A stretch of 60,577 bases of DNA from NCBI GenBank assembly GCA_903925285.1, contig CAIYET010000278.1, positions 1 through 60,577 of the forward strand, in the 5' to 3' direction. The notes under the pieces were generated by a model. The model worked only from the letters and a program-made list of their open reading frames with translations. It was not told the origin of the DNA and did not search any database. Shown one piece after another: positions 36,495-45,854 of the stretch; position 1 is the first letter of the stretch, and each line of letters starts with the position of its first letter. The stretch is from Candidatus Hydrogenedentota bacterium. GTDB lineage: Bacteria > Hydrogenedentota > Hydrogenedentia > Hydrogenedentales > SLHB01. Both the position numbers and the translations under genes were made by a program.

Positions 36495-38366
36495 ATGACG
36501 GAACCGGTGCTTTTCTTTGCGGCGACATGTTTGCTGTGCTTGCTACTTTTGCTCCAATTTCCGAGTTCGGCGCAAACGGGGAGCGGGCATGAACCGGTAC
36601 GGTACATCGGCGGCGTGAGTATAGACCCGGCCCCGCATGACGGGCGGTTGCGTCCGACCCTCGGCGTGGCGAATTACCAGACGGTCCGCGCGAACCGTAC
36701 GCATCCGCAACGCGCGGACGGTTTCGGCTGGACGTATAATCACGCGCCCGTGCTCGCCTATTGGAACGACATGTTCTATCAAGAGTACCTGAGCAACCCC
36801 GTGGATGAACACATCGCGCCGGGGCACACGTTACTTGTCACGTCGCGCGACGGTCGCAATTGGACGCCGCCCGTGGTTGCGTTCCCGGCATATGCGGCGC
36901 CGCGCGGCGTGCGCGTGCCCAAGGGCTACCACGGTTACATGATGCACCAGCGCATGGGATTCTACGTCGCGCCAAACGGGCGGCTCCTCGTGTTGGGTTT
37001 CTACGGCCACGCCGAAGATCCATTCGGACCAGGCGGTATCGGACGCGTCGTGCGCGAGGTCTACAAGGACGGCACGTTCGGTCCGATCCACTTTATTCGC
37101 TACGCGAGCCACGGCAAGTGGAACGAGAAGAACACGAGCTATCCGTTCTACACGCGCTCGACCGATAACGGTTTTGTCGAAGCATGCAAAACGTTCCTTA
37201 CGGACCGTCTCATGATGCTGCAATGCCGCGACGAGGATCCCGGCCCCGAGGGTTTCTACCCGGTGAAGGGCGACCTCGAAGCGCTGAGCTTCTACCATCG
37301 CCAAGACGGGAAGGTCATCGCACTGTGGAAGTGGTCCATGTGCGCGTTGTCGGCGGACGAGGGCCAGACGTTCTCGACGCCCGTGAAGGCGCAGACGTTT
37401 ACGATGGACGGCGCAAAATTCTGGGGACAACGTACGGCGGACGGACGCTACGCCCTGGTATACGTCCCGACGACATATAGCGAGCATCGATATCCGTTGG
37501 CCCTCGTGACAGGCGACGACGGCATCGTCTTCGACGATCTGCTCGTCGTGCATGGCGAAGTGCCGCCGCGCCGCTTCTTCGGACGCTGGAAGGATTTCGG
37601 GCCGCAGTACATTCGCGGCATCGAGGAGGGCAATGGCATTCCGCCCGACAATGCCATGTGGATTACCTACAGCGTTAACAAGGAAGACATGTGGGTAAGC
37701 CGAATTCCGACGCCCGTCCGATACCGCGTCGAAGGCCCCATCGCGGACGATTTCAGCAAGATGGAAACCGGCGGCCACATTGCCGATTGGAACATCTACT
37801 CGCCGCAATGGGCGCAGGTACGCGTCGTCGATTTCCCGTCCGCCACCGAGAAGAGCCTCGAACTGCGCGACGAAGACCCGTACGACTACGCCAAAGCCGT
37901 CCGCGTCTTCCAGGAGGGATCGAAGGCCGAAATCGACGCCACGGTCCTCGCCAAACAAGCCGACAAAGGCATGCTCGATATCGAAGTCCTCGACCGTTAC
38001 GGCAACCAGCCCGTGCGACTACGTTTCGACTCGGACGGCCGGATCAAGGCATTCGTCGATAGCGCGTGGGTGAATCTGCAAACGTACGCGCCCGACGCAT
38101 GGTACAAGATTGTTGTCGCCATTGACGCCACGCCCTTCGGCCATTTCAGCGTGTCAATCGACGGGAAAAACGTCTTAGCCGATGCGCCATTGGCCGAAGC
38201 CGTGCGGTCCGTCGAACGCCTGTCGTTTCGGACCGGCCCCTATCGCGACCAACCCACGCGGCAAACGGACAATGAGAAGCCGCACGCGCCCCTCGATGGC
38301 GCCGACGATCCCGTACCGCCGGTCGTATACAACATACGAAACGTTCGAGCCGTCGGCTCGGTTTGA
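36495..38366 (+). CDS. secreted sialidase-fold (beta-propeller) protein
   Basis: 623 residues from ATG 36495 (SD GGGAGAG; signal MTEPVLFFAATCLLCLLLLLQ). The open frame reaches an ATG at 36429, but that codon lies on the putative -10. The chain reads as a propeller: DGFGWTYNHAPVLAYWND, HTLLVTSRDGRNWTPP (Asp-box-like), CALSADEGQTFSTP (Asp-box-like S-x-D-x-G-x-T-F) and YPLALVTGDDG. A C-terminal beta-sandwich (residues ~430-600) resembles a concanavalin/LamG-type module. Sialidase-like proteins hydrolyse glycans or bind them; catalytic residues were not assigned. It stands alone, upstream of an epimerase. Confidence 0.7.
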   Translation: MTEPVLFFAATCLLCLLLLLQFPSSAQTGSGHEPVRYIGGVSIDPAPHDGRLRPTLGVANYQTVRANRTHPQRADGFGWTYNHAPVLAYWNDMFYQEYLSNPVDEHIAPGHTLLVTSRDGRNWTPPVVAFPAYAAPRGVRVPKGYHGYMMHQRMGFYVAPNGRLLVLGFYGHAEDPFGPGGIGRVVREVYKDGTFGPIHFIRYASHGKWNEKNTSYPFYTRSTDNGFVEACKTFLTDRLMMLQCRDEDPGPEGFYPVKGDLEALSFYHRQDGKVIALWKWSMCALSADEGQTFSTPVKAQTFTMDGAKFWGQRTADGRYALVYVPTTYSEHRYPLALVTGDDGIVFDDLLVVHGEVPPRRFFGRWKDFGPQYIRGIEEGNGIPPDNAMWITYSVNKEDMWVSRIPTPVRYRVEGPIADDFSKMETGGHIADWNIYSPQWAQVRVVDFPSATEKSLELRDEDPYDYAKAVRVFQEGSKAEIDATVLAKQADKGMLDIEVLDRYGNQPVRLRFDSDGRIKAFVDSAWVNLQTYAPDAWYKIVVAIDATPFGHFSVSIDGKNVLADAPLAEAVRSVERLSFRTGPYRDQPTRQTDNEKPHAPLDGADDPVPPVVYNIRNVRAVGSV

Positions 38367-38432
38367 GGCAACCGCTGGACTAACGGAACCCGCTTGCGCT
38401 ACCCTAGCCGTGATTAGGAAGGAGCGTTTCAC

Positions 38433-39386
38433 ATGCGAGTTCTCATTACGGGTTCAAGCGGGCAGATTGGCACCAATCTTGGCCTGCGTCTTCTCAAGGA
38501 AGGGCATTTCGTTTTTGGGGTCGACGTGCGGTCCAACACGTGGACGAACGAGATCCCGACACTATTGCAAGACTTGAGTACGCCATACCGGAATTTCACG
38601 AGCGGCATCGGCCAAGCGAGCTACCCGGAAAACTTGGATGTCGTGATCCATCTCGCCGCGCATGCAAAGGTGCACGAATTGGTCCAGCAACCCGACCGCG
38701 CGCTCGAGAACATCACGATGACGTTCAACGTGCTCGAATTCTGCCGTGCAAACAACATCCCGATCGTCTTCAGCAGTTCGCGCGAGGTCTACGGCGACAT
38801 CCACCGCTATATCACCGAGGAGTCGCATGCCGATTTCGCGTTCACCGAGAGTCCCTATTCCGCCAGCAAGATCGCCGGCGAAGCCCTGGTCTACTCATAC
38901 GCGCAGTGCTACGCCCTTCGCTACCTCGTATTCCGTTTCAGCAACGTGTATGGCCGCTACGACAACGACATCGAACGCATGGAACGCGTGATCCCGTTGT
39001 TCATCCAACGCATCGCCCAAGGCGAGCAGGTCACGATCTTCGGCAAGGATAAGACGCTGGATTTCACGTACGTCGACGACTGCGTGGACGGTATCCGCAA
39101 AGGCATCGAATTGCTGGTAACGGGACGCGACGCGAGCCACACGATCAATCTCGCCTATGGGCAGGGCGCGACATTGATTACGATGGCCCATTACATCGCC
39201 GACGCATTGGGCGTGAAACCCAATCTGAACGTGGAAGACTCGCGAGTCGGCGAAGTCACGCATTACGTGGCCAATATCGGCAAGGCCCGCGCGTTGCTGG
39301 GATACAACCCGCAGACCCCGTTGAACGAGGGAATCAAGAAAGCCGTCGAGTGGTCCTCGCAATGGAACGCCGCGCACAGGAGTTAG
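38433..39386 (+). CDS. NAD-dependent sugar-nucleotide epimerase/dehydratase
   Basis: 317 residues, extended SDR fold. The NAD loop is ITGSSGQIGTNLGLRLL, with DVVIHLAAHAKV; the catalytic set is SSSREVYG (Ser) and YSASKIAGE (Tyr-x-x-x-Lys), with FRFSNVYGRYDND downstream. This is the UDP-glucose/galactose 4-epimerase-like group, though the substrate is open. SD AAGGAG precedes the ATG. The TAG stop at 39384-39386 is itself part of an AGGAGTT heptad array. Confidence 0.88.
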   Translation: MRVLITGSSGQIGTNLGLRLLKEGHFVFGVDVRSNTWTNEIPTLLQDLSTPYRNFTSGIGQASYPENLDVVIHLAAHAKVHELVQQPDRALENITMTFNVLEFCRANNIPIVFSSSREVYGDIHRYITEESHADFAFTESPYSASKIAGEALVYSYAQCYALRYLVFRFSNVYGRYDNDIERMERVIPLFIQRIAQGEQVTIFGKDKTLDFTYVDDCVDGIRKGIELLVTGRDASHTINLAYGQGATLITMAHYIADALGVKPNLNVEDSRVGEVTHYVANIGKARALLGYNPQTPLNEGIKKAVEWSSQWNAAHRS

Positions 39387-39400
39387 GAGTTAGGAGTTAG
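39378..39400. repeat. AGGAGTT heptad array forming the epimerase stop codon
   Basis: Three AGGAGTT units, ending in AG, begin two codons before the end of the epimerase gene. The TAG at 39384-39386 is created at the junction of units 1 and 2. The last two residues (Arg-Ser) are therefore repeat-encoded. Confidence 0.88.
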
Positions 39401-39543
39401 AATGAAAAGAGGCGACAGTGGCCAATTGCACGTTTTCCAACAGCGCGTCCGATCAGTGGTACGGCGGGGATATCCGTCCTCTTGCGGCAGCGATGGGGCT
39501 GTGATATAAGGGGTTTCGACTACAAGCAAGGGGAACAGGCGCA

Positions 39544-40443
39544 ATGTTGGGCCGAGTACTGACGCGAACGGAACAATTGCTGCTGCTGGCAATCGCGGCA
39601 TCCGTGATCATCGGCGGTGCGTCACTCTACTACTATAAACATAAATCCGCCGCCAAGTCCGCAGCTCCGACGATTTTGCCTGCTGCACCAACCGCGGTCG
39701 AACCGGCCGTTACCACGATTCCCGTCGAAGCGCCTGTACCTTCCGCGCCCCATCCCGAACCTCCGCCAATAGTCCCGCCCGAACCCATCGCACAAATTGC
39801 CGTTTCCGTGGTGGGGGCCGTCAATAAGCCCGGCCTTGTCCGCGTGCGTTACGATGCGCGGGTACAGGACGCTCTCACGGCCGCAGGCGGCGCGAGCGAC
39901 GAGGCGGATGTGACCGACCTCAATTTCGCCGCGCGGCTGATCGACGGCTCGACCCTGGCCGTTCCCGCACGCGCATCCTCGGAGCGGGACGGCGCTCGAT
40001 TGAGCGTGCGAGGTGGCGCGACGGCCGCGCAAATCAACCCACCACAATACACAGTTTCCGGATGGAACGGGACCGGCTCCGTCGCGCGGCCCATACCCGT
40101 TGAAACGGTCCCGCGCGCCGCTGTCAAAGAATCCGACGCCAATCCAAAGGCCGCCGACATCCCGAAGAGCGGCCTGCTCGATCTCAATACCGCCACCGCC
40201 GAAGAACTGGACACCCTCCCGGGCATCGGCCCGAAATACGCCGCCGAAATCATAGCCTATCGCGAACGCACGCCCTTCGCATCGGTCGAAGACGTCACGA
40301 ACGTCCCCGGAATCGGCGCACGAAGGCTCGATGCGATCCGTAACCTCATAACCGTTCAAGGTTCCGCCGCAACGCCGCCCGCACCCAAGTCAGAAGAAAA
40401 CGCGAAACCCAATCGCCGCGCACCATCCAAGACCTCTCCCTGA
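39544..40443 (+). CDS. comEA: ComEA-like DNA-binding protein (SLBB plus helix-hairpin-helix)
   Basis: 299 residues. An N-terminal helix (LLLLAIAASVIIGGASLYYY) anchors it in the inner membrane, then comes a Pro/Ala-rich spacer (about 40-85). An SLBB/soluble-ligand domain follows (IAVSVVGAVNKPGLVRVR, VQDALTAAGGAS). The C-terminal pair of helix-hairpin-helix motifs (LLDLNTATAEELDTLPGIGP and VEDVTNVPGIGARRLDAIR) binds DNA without sequence preference. ComEA passes transforming DNA to the ComEC channel. No comEC is in the window. Confidence 0.88.
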   Translation: MLGRVLTRTEQLLLLAIAASVIIGGASLYYYKHKSAAKSAAPTILPAAPTAVEPAVTTIPVEAPVPSAPHPEPPPIVPPEPIAQIAVSVVGAVNKPGLVRVRYDARVQDALTAAGGASDEADVTDLNFAARLIDGSTLAVPARASSERDGARLSVRGGATAAQINPPQYTVSGWNGTGSVARPIPVETVPRAAVKESDANPKAADIPKSGLLDLNTATAEELDTLPGIGPKYAAEIIAYRERTPFASVEDVTNVPGIGARRLDAIRNLITVQGSAATPPAPKSEENAKPNRRAPSKTSP

Positions 40444-40478
40444 GAACACGAACGAACCGTCCATATCACCTCACCACC

Positions 40479-40499
40479 GGCGCGGAAGCCTTGCGCGCG
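40479..40499 (+). repeat. dispersed repeat, copy 1 (GCGCGGAAGCCTTGCGCG core)
   Basis: This 21-bp sequence recurs exactly, in inverted orientation, at 60461-60481, 20 kb away. Related versions occur inside the MITE-like element (3428-3444) and, degenerate, at 15553-15572. All four are outside conserved coding sequence. Confidence 0.75.
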
Positions 40500-40522
40500 G
40501 CGCGCTAGGTGAATCCTATTCT

Positions 40523-40549
40523 CGTCCACTATGTCCATTTCGTCCACAC
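40523..40549. repeat. short 9-nt tandem (CGTCCACTA-like, three units)
   Basis: CGTCCACTA, TGTCCATTT and CGTCCACAC are three degenerate 9-nt units in the 270-bp gap between comEA and parA. No ORF overlaps. The rest of the gap (40444-40715) holds the dispersed repeat and the parA promoter. Confidence 0.5.
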
Positions 40550-40642
40550 TTTCGATGAAGGTCCATGGACTCCAACTGCTTTTTTTTGGTTTAATGCGCT
40601 AACTCTGGAAGAGCCGTATTTATTATGAGGCAAACCGCCTGA

Positions 40643-40671
40643 TTGACTTGACTGGATTCGGGCCGTATCAT
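40643..40671 (+). promoter_or_regulatory. putative parAB promoter
   Basis: TTGACT at 40643-40648 and TATCAT at 40666-40671 are separated by 17 bp, with the parA ATG at 40716. It is the only reasonable promoter in the gap and would serve parA, parB and perhaps serS. Confidence 0.55.
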
Positions 40672-40715
40672 AGTTGGTCTTGGCGATAGGGCCGCGATGG
40701 GGTTAGCACACAAGT

Positions 40716-41474
40716 ATGGGACGCGTTATTGTCGTTGCCAATCAGAAGGGCGGGGTCGGTAAAACGACGACCGCCGTCAATCTTGCCGCATGCATGGCGG
40801 CGGCTGGACGCCCGACTCTGTTGATCGATCTGGATCCGCAGGGGAATGCATCAAGCGGCCTCGGCATCGACCGGGCGGCGTTGGAGCGGACGGTCTATAA
40901 CGCACTGGTGGATGGTGTTGCATTGCACGAGATCGTCGTGCCGGGGCCGATGGAGCACCTGAGCGTTGCGCCGTCGACGAAGGATCTGGTGGGCGCGGAG
41001 CTTGAATTGGTGAATGCGACCGAGCGCGAGTTCCGTTTGCGTCGGCAAATCGAAGGGGTTCGCGACGCGTATGAATATGTCTTCATCGATTGTCCGCCGT
41101 CGCTGGGTTTGCTGACGTTGAATGGGCTTGTGGCGTCGGACGGCGTGTTGATCACGTTGCAGTGCGAGTACTACGCGCTCGAGGGACTGAGCGAGTTGCT
41201 GCATACGATCGTACTGGTCCGCGACAGCCTGAACCCGCAACTGAAGTTGCAGGGCGTCCTGTTGACGATGTTCCAGCATACGAATCTATCGAATCAGGTG
41301 GTCGCGGATGTTCGCGCGCATCTCGGCCAGAAGGTCTATGAGACGGTCATTCCGCGCAATGTGACGTTGAGCGAGGCGCCGAGCTTCGGTCAACCGGTTA
41401 TTCTGTACGATGTCAGGTCGCCGGGCGCGCGGGCTTACATCGCGCTGGCAACGGAGGTGGCCGCACGTGGCTGA
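40716..41474 (+). CDS. parA: chromosome-partitioning ATPase ParA (Soj)
   Basis: 252 residues. Deviant Walker A NQKGGVGKTTTAVNLA, A' motif LLIDLDPQGNASSGLG and Walker B YVFIDCPPSLGLL are all intact. The short N-terminus without a helix-turn-helix marks the chromosomal Soj type. It works with ParB and a parS site to segregate origins. It overlaps parB by 8 nt. Confidence 0.95.
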   Translation: MGRVIVVANQKGGVGKTTTAVNLAACMAAAGRPTLLIDLDPQGNASSGLGIDRAALERTVYNALVDGVALHEIVVPGPMEHLSVAPSTKDLVGAELELVNATEREFRLRRQIEGVRDAYEYVFIDCPPSLGLLTLNGLVASDGVLITLQCEYYALEGLSELLHTIVLVRDSLNPQLKLQGVLLTMFQHTNLSNQVVADVRAHLGQKVYETVIPRNVTLSEAPSFGQPVILYDVRSPGARAYIALATEVAARG

Positions 41475-42327
41475 TATAAAGAAGAGGGGTCTTGGACGGG
41501 GACTTTCCGCGCTGATTTCGGTGAAACCGGATGATGGGCCGGCGGACGGCGACCGTGTGCTGCAACTCGATCCGCAATCGCTCCGGCCCAATCCGAGGCA
41601 GCCGCGCAAGGCGTTTCGCGAGGAGGCGCTCGAAGAGTTGGCGGCGTCGATCAAACGCGACGGCGTCCAGGAGCCGGTCATCGTGCGCAAGGGCGAGGAC
41701 GGCTACGAACTCGTGAGTGGCGAGCGGCGCGTCCGCGCGAGCATCATGGCCGGGCTCGACAAGATCCCCGCGATCCGGCGCGATGTATCCGACACCGATA
41801 TGCTCAAGCTGGGGCTGATCGAAAACATCCAGCGCGAGGATCTGAATCCCATCGAGTTGGGGCAGGCGTATCAGGCGCTGATCACCCAGTTCCATTGGAC
41901 GCAAGAGCAACTGGCCGACGAGGTCGGCAAGAAGCGCGTCACGGTTACGAATATCCTGCGGCTCTTGAATCTTCCAGCGGACCTGCAGGAACATGTGGTC
42001 GACGGCAATTTGTCGATGGGACACGCGCGGGCGTTGCTGGCGTTGCCAACGGCCGAGGCACAACGCGCCGTCGCGCGAAAGGTAATCACGATGGGCCTCT
42101 CGGTGCGTGAAGCGGAACGACTGTCCGCGCCGCCGGAACCGAAGCCAAAGAGGACCGTCGCGAACAAGGACCCGAATATCGCCGACATCGAAGAAGAATT
42201 CCAGCGTATCATGGGCACGAAGGTGACGATTCGTACGAAGAAAAAAAATCGGGGCGCGATCGAAATCGAGTATTATTCGCTGGACGATTTCGACCGCATC
42301 ATGGACATAGTCCGCGGAAGGCGGTAG
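41467..42327 (+). CDS. parB: chromosome-partitioning protein ParB (Spo0J/Noc family)
   Basis: 286 residues from a GTG at 41467 (GGAGG 10-12 nt before), giving VADIKKRGLGRGLSALI, the classical ParB start; the ATG at 41410 reads out of register through parA. CTP-binding motifs are SLRPNPRQPRK and VSGERRVRASIMAG (GERR box), the helix-turn-helix is EQLADEVGKKRVTVTNILRLL, and a C-terminal dimer domain follows. No perfect parS was found in the window. Its stop is followed at once by a heptad hairpin. Confidence 0.95.
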   Translation: MADIKKRGLGRGLSALISVKPDDGPADGDRVLQLDPQSLRPNPRQPRKAFREEALEELAASIKRDGVQEPVIVRKGEDGYELVSGERRVRASIMAGLDKIPAIRRDVSDTDMLKLGLIENIQREDLNPIELGQAYQALITQFHWTQEQLADEVGKKRVTVTNILRLLNLPADLQEHVVDGNLSMGHARALLALPTAEAQRAVARKVITMGLSVREAERLSAPPEPKPKRTVANKDPNIADIEEEFQRIMGTKVTIRTKKKNRGAIEIEYYSLDDFDRIMDIVRGRR

Positions 42328-42396
42328 AAGTTAGGAAGTAGGAATTAGGAATTAGGAGTCATTCTAACTCCTAACTTCTAACTCCTAACTCCTACT
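42328..42396. repeat. AGGAGTT-family heptad hairpin after parB
   Basis: Directly after the parB TAG, a degenerate array of TTAGGAA/TTAGGAG units (42328-42359) is followed by CTAACTC/CTAACTT units (42361-42396) in the opposite sense. The arms pair imperfectly into a stem of about 30 bp. The serS SD (AGGAAGG) comes next. Confidence 0.85.
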
Positions 42397-42413
42397 AGAA
42401 TAGGAAGGTAGTC

Positions 42414-43688
42414 ATGCTTGACCTGAAGCTCTTGCGCGAGACGCCCGACATGGTGCGCCAAGCCCTGAAACGGCGGAACAATCCGCTCGATCTCGAACCG
42501 ATCCTCGAACTCGATCTACGCCGCCGCCAATTGCTGTACGACTTCGAGCAGTTGCGCGCCGAGCAGAATCGCGCGTCCGAGGAAATCGCGCGGTTGAAGA
42601 AAGCACGGCAGGACGCGTCGGAGGTCATCGCAACGATGAAGGCGGTCAGCGAGCGCGTCAAGCAGCTCGACGAACAGGCACGGCAGGCCGACTCCGACCT
42701 CGAGGCGCAATTGCTGCTGATCCCAAATTTCCCGGACGAAACCGTGCCGGTCGGCACGGACGAATCCGCCAACCGCATCGAGCGGCATTGGGGCGAGAAG
42801 CCCTCGTTCGATTTCGTGCCCAAAGATCACGTCGACATCGGCGAAGGCTTGGGGATTTTCAATTTCGATTGCGCCGCGAAACTGTCCGGCGCGCGGTTCT
42901 CGCTGTCGAAGGGACCGGGGGCATTGCTCGAACGCGCGCTCATCAATTTGATGCTCGACACGCATACGCGCGAGAACGGCTATACGGAAATCCTGCCGCC
43001 GTTCGCGGTCAACAGCGAGTCGATGCGCGGCACGGGCCAACTCCCGAAGTTCGCAGCCGACCTGTTTCATCTCGAAGGGACCGACCTGTGGCTGATCCCG
43101 ACGGCCGAGGTGCCCGTCACGAATATCCACCGCGACGATATACTCGATATGGAACGCCTGCCCGTCAAGTACTGCGCATACACGCCGTGCTTTCGAAGCG
43201 AGGCCGGTTCGTACGGCAAAGACACGCGCGGCATGATCCGCCAGCATCAGTTCAACAAGGTCGAACTGGTCAAGTTTGCGACGCCCGAACAGTCGTGGGA
43301 CGAACTCGAAAGCCTGACCAACAACGCCGAGGCGATCCTGCAAAAGCTCGGACTCGCCTATCGCGTCGTCACGCTTTGCACCGGCGACCTCGGCTTCTCC
43401 GCCGCCAAGACCTACGACATCGAGGTCTGGCTGCCCGGCCAGAACAACTACCGCGAGATCAGTTCCTGCTCGAACTTCACGGACTTCCAGGCGCGCCGCG
43501 CGAACATCCGGTTCCGCCGCGACAAGAAGCCCGAGTTCGTTCACACGCTCAACGGCTCCGGACTTGCCGTCGGGCGAACCGTTGTCGCGGTACTCGAAAA
43601 CTATCAGCAAGCGGACGGCACAGTCGTCGTCCCACCCGTGTTGCGTCCGTACATGCACGGCATGGAGCGTTTGGAGGCCCTCCGATAA
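42414..43688 (+). CDS. serS: seryl-tRNA synthetase
   Basis: 424 residues. An N-terminal coiled-coil arm (about residues 30-100, many Glu/Arg/Lys) precedes the class II core: motif 2 [22 protein letters not shown] and motif 3 with [18 protein letters not shown]. It ligates serine to tRNA-Ser. The length and both motifs are typical. Its stop overlaps the sirtuin start by one base (TAATG), so the two genes are coupled. Confidence 0.97.
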   Translation: MLDLKLLRETPDMVRQALKRRNNPLDLEPILELDLRRRQLLYDFEQLRAEQNRASEEIARLKKARQDASEVIATMKAVSERVKQLDEQARQADSDLEAQLLLIPNFPDETVPVGTDESANRIERHWGEKPSFDFVPKDHVDIGEGLGIFNFDCAAKLSGARFSLSKGPGALLERALINLMLDTHTRENGYTEILPPFAVNSESMRGTGQLPKFAADLFHLEGTDLWLIPTAEVPVTNIHRDDILDMERLPVKYCAYTPCFRSEAGSYGKDTRGMIRQHQFNKVELVKFATPEQSWDELESLTNNAEAILQKLGLAYRVVTLCTGDLGFSAAKTYDIEVWLPGQNNYREISSCSNFTDFQARRANIRFRRDKKPEFVHTLNGSGLAVGRTVVAVLENYQQADGTVVVPPVLRPYMHGMERLEALR

Positions 43689-44422
43689 TGGATCCTTTCC
43701 GCCTGGCCGCCGAGGCCCTCAAGAGTTCCGGATTGACCATCGCCGTGACCGGCGCGGGCATATCCGCCGAGAGCGGCATTCCCACATTCCGCGGCAACGA
43801 CGGCATCTGGACGAAATATCCGCCCGACGAGTACGCCACTATCGACGCGTACAACGCCGATCCCGACAAGGTCTGGAAATTCTGGCTCGAACTGGCCGCG
43901 ACATTGGGCGGCAGCCAGCCCAATCCAGCGCATTACGCCCTGGCCGAACTCGAAGCGATGGGCAAACTCGAAGCGCTCATCACACAGAATATCGACAACC
44001 TGCACGAAGTGGCCGGCAGCAACAACGTCATCGAATATCACGGAAACGCCCATTGGCTCGTTTGCCCGCGCTGCCGCCACCGCGACCCGCTGGATCTGTC
44101 GCAACAAACCAATTCGCCACCCTATTGCTTTTGTGGCACACTCATGAAACCGGACGTCGTCATGTTCGGCGAAGCAATCCCCAGCCAGGCCCTCGTCGAA
44201 TCGGCGCGTCTCGCCGAGACCTGCAACTGCTTGATCGTCGTCGGAACCTCCGCGCAAGTCTACCCCGCCGCGCGCCTCCCCGTCCTTGCCCGGCAAAACG
44301 GCGCCTTCATCATCGAAGCCAATATCGAAGAGACCGATTTCACCGCCTCCGTCACCCACGCCTTCCTCAAAGGCCCCGCAGGGGAAACCCTCCCAAAACT
44401 GGTCGGATACGTAAAGGGATAA
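43688..44422 (+). CDS. cobB: NAD-dependent sirtuin deacylase (Sir2 family)
   Basis: 244 residues. NAD pocket VTGAGISAESGIPTFRGNDG; TQNIDNLHE; catalytic His in YHGNAHWLVC; zinc cysteines CPRC and CFCG; then KPDVVMFGEAIP and VVGTSAQVYPAARLP. All signature residues of class III bacterial sirtuins are present. It removes acyl groups from lysines with consumption of NAD. The start is set by the TAATG overlap with serS. Confidence 0.93.
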   Translation: MDPFRLAAEALKSSGLTIAVTGAGISAESGIPTFRGNDGIWTKYPPDEYATIDAYNADPDKVWKFWLELAATLGGSQPNPAHYALAELEAMGKLEALITQNIDNLHEVAGSNNVIEYHGNAHWLVCPRCRHRDPLDLSQQTNSPPYCFCGTLMKPDVVMFGEAIPSQALVESARLAETCNCLIVVGTSAQVYPAARLPVLARQNGAFIIEANIEETDFTASVTHAFLKGPAGETLPKLVGYVKG

Positions 44423-44494
44423 AAGACAGTCGGCCAACCATCCCGCCAATTCGCGCCATTCCCATTTCTCGCCGCTACGTTAACTCAGCCGGCA

Positions 44495-44523
44495 TTGAGG
44501 CGCGGCCATGATGCGCCTATAAT
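44495..44523 (+). promoter_or_regulatory. promoter of the esterase gene with an internal palindrome
   Basis: TTGAGG (44495-44500), 17 bp, TATAAT (44518-44523, perfect -10). The palindrome AGGCGC-N9-GCGCCT (44498-44518) fills the spacer and could be an operator. The start codon follows at 44566 after a GGAGGAG SD. Confidence 0.6.
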
Positions 44524-44565
44524 GAGGCAGGCGACATCGTATCGAATTAACGGAGGAGTAGCAAT

Positions 44566-45735
44566 ATGCGAAAGGTCTTGCAAGTTGTTGGACGCGTCAC
44601 GTGGTGGTCGTTCCTGGCGCTTTTGTTGGCGGGCCTCTATTTCTTCTTTTTCAAGAACAGTCCGCAGCCAATACGCTTTGACTTGTTGCGCGTCCCGACG
44701 GGCGCGCCGCCCGCCCAGCCTGGATTTCCGACGTTTTACGCGGCCGGTCTGTTGTGGGAACTGGGACTGGTCGACATGATTGACTTCCATAACGTCTCCA
44801 TTCCGCCGGGCGTCGTCGTGAAGAACGATGTCGAATACGGAAGCGTACCGTCTTCGCCGACGCAACACGCCACGCCGCAAGACGCGACCGCAAACACGGC
44901 AACGGTCGAAACGACCGCAAGTAGATCCGGAATTATTCCGGGGCCATTGGGCGGTCGGAAGCTTCTGCTCGACATGTATTCGCCGGAGAAGCTGGACCAT
45001 CCCGTGCCGTGCCTCATCTTTATTCATGGCGGTGGTTGGGCGGCCGGCAACAAAAAAGACTACGCCTATTATGCGGTCCGGTTCGCGCAACGCGGGTACG
45101 TCGTCGCGAGCATCGGGTACCGATTCGTTCAAGAGGCCCGGTTCCCCGCGTGCATCGAAGACGCGAAGTGCGCCGTGCGGTTCCTGCGTTCGCATGCCGC
45201 CGAGTACAACATCGACCCCGAAAAGATCGCCGCCATCGGTGGTTCCGCGGGCGGCCACCTCTCGCTGATGCTCGGCCTCACACCGGACAAGCCGGAGTTG
45301 GAAGGCCAAGGCGGCTGGCCCGGCGTCAGCAGTAAAGTCGCCGCCGTCGTAGACCTCTATGGCCCGACCGATTGCACGGTCCCGACCGCCCGCGTCCACC
45401 CGATTCTCACCCGCGCCATAGGAAAATCGTACGAACAAGCTCCCGAACTGTACGCGCTCGCCTCGCCCCTCGAACACGTCACCTCAAACGCGCCCCCGAT
45501 CCTCATCTTCCAAGGCAATATCGACGATCTCGTGCCCGTAACGCAATCCGATGCGCTCGCCGAGAAACTCAAGGCCCTCGGATTGCCATACTGGTACGAC
45601 TGTCTCTATGGCATGCCGCACACGATGGACCTCATGTTGCGCACGAACGAACATTGCCAATACATCATGAACGCTTTCTTCGAGAAATACCTGAAGGGCA
45701 TTCCCGTCGTGATGCTCGAAGGCAGCGCTCGGTAA
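44566..45735 (+). CDS. alpha/beta-hydrolase esterase (BD-FAE/hormone-sensitive-lipase-like)
   Basis: 389 residues. One N-terminal helix (VTWWSFLALLLAGLYFFFF) anchors or exports it. The oxyanion motif is FIHGGGWAAG and the nucleophile elbow is IGGSAGGHLSLM; the acid lies in NIDDLVPVTQSD and the His in YGMPHTMDL. The Ser-Asp-His triad is complete. Relatives cleave acetyl, feruloyl or other short esters from polysaccharides or small molecules. A T-tailed hairpin follows 56 nt after the stop. Confidence 0.88.
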   Translation: MRKVLQVVGRVTWWSFLALLLAGLYFFFFKNSPQPIRFDLLRVPTGAPPAQPGFPTFYAAGLLWELGLVDMIDFHNVSIPPGVVVKNDVEYGSVPSSPTQHATPQDATANTATVETTASRSGIIPGPLGGRKLLLDMYSPEKLDHPVPCLIFIHGGGWAAGNKKDYAYYAVRFAQRGYVVASIGYRFVQEARFPACIEDAKCAVRFLRSHAAEYNIDPEKIAAIGGSAGGHLSLMLGLTPDKPELEGQGGWPGVSSKVAAVVDLYGPTDCTVPTARVHPILTRAIGKSYEQAPELYALASPLEHVTSNAPPILIFQGNIDDLVPVTQSDALAEKLKALGLPYWYDCLYGMPHTMDLMLRTNEHCQYIMNAFFEKYLKGIPVVMLEGSAR

Positions 45736-45744
45736 CGGTAGAAG

Positions 45745-45843
45745 AGAAGGATAAAGGATGAAAAAAACACACAGCCTCGAACGAACTGTAGGGGTTTTGG
45801 GTTTGGCGGACCCCAAACCCCCTTTTTCATCCTTCATCCTTTA
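45745..45843. repeat. AAGGATG/ATCCTTC heptad pair around a terminator
   Basis: GAAGGATAAAGGATGAA (left, from 45745) and TTTCATCCTTCATCCTTTA (right, to 45843) are complementary across ~60 bp. The intrinsic terminator sits inside this loop. The right arm runs directly into the SD (AAGGAG) of the isomerase gene. Confidence 0.8.
45791..45827 (+). terminator. rho-independent terminator after the esterase gene
   Basis: GGGTTTGG-CGGACC-CCAAACCC forms a perfect 8-bp stem, extendable on both sides, followed by CC and TTTTT. It is the clearest intrinsic terminator in the window and separates the esterase gene from the isomerase operon. Confidence 0.8.
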
Positions 45844-45854
45844 AGGAGAATCGC

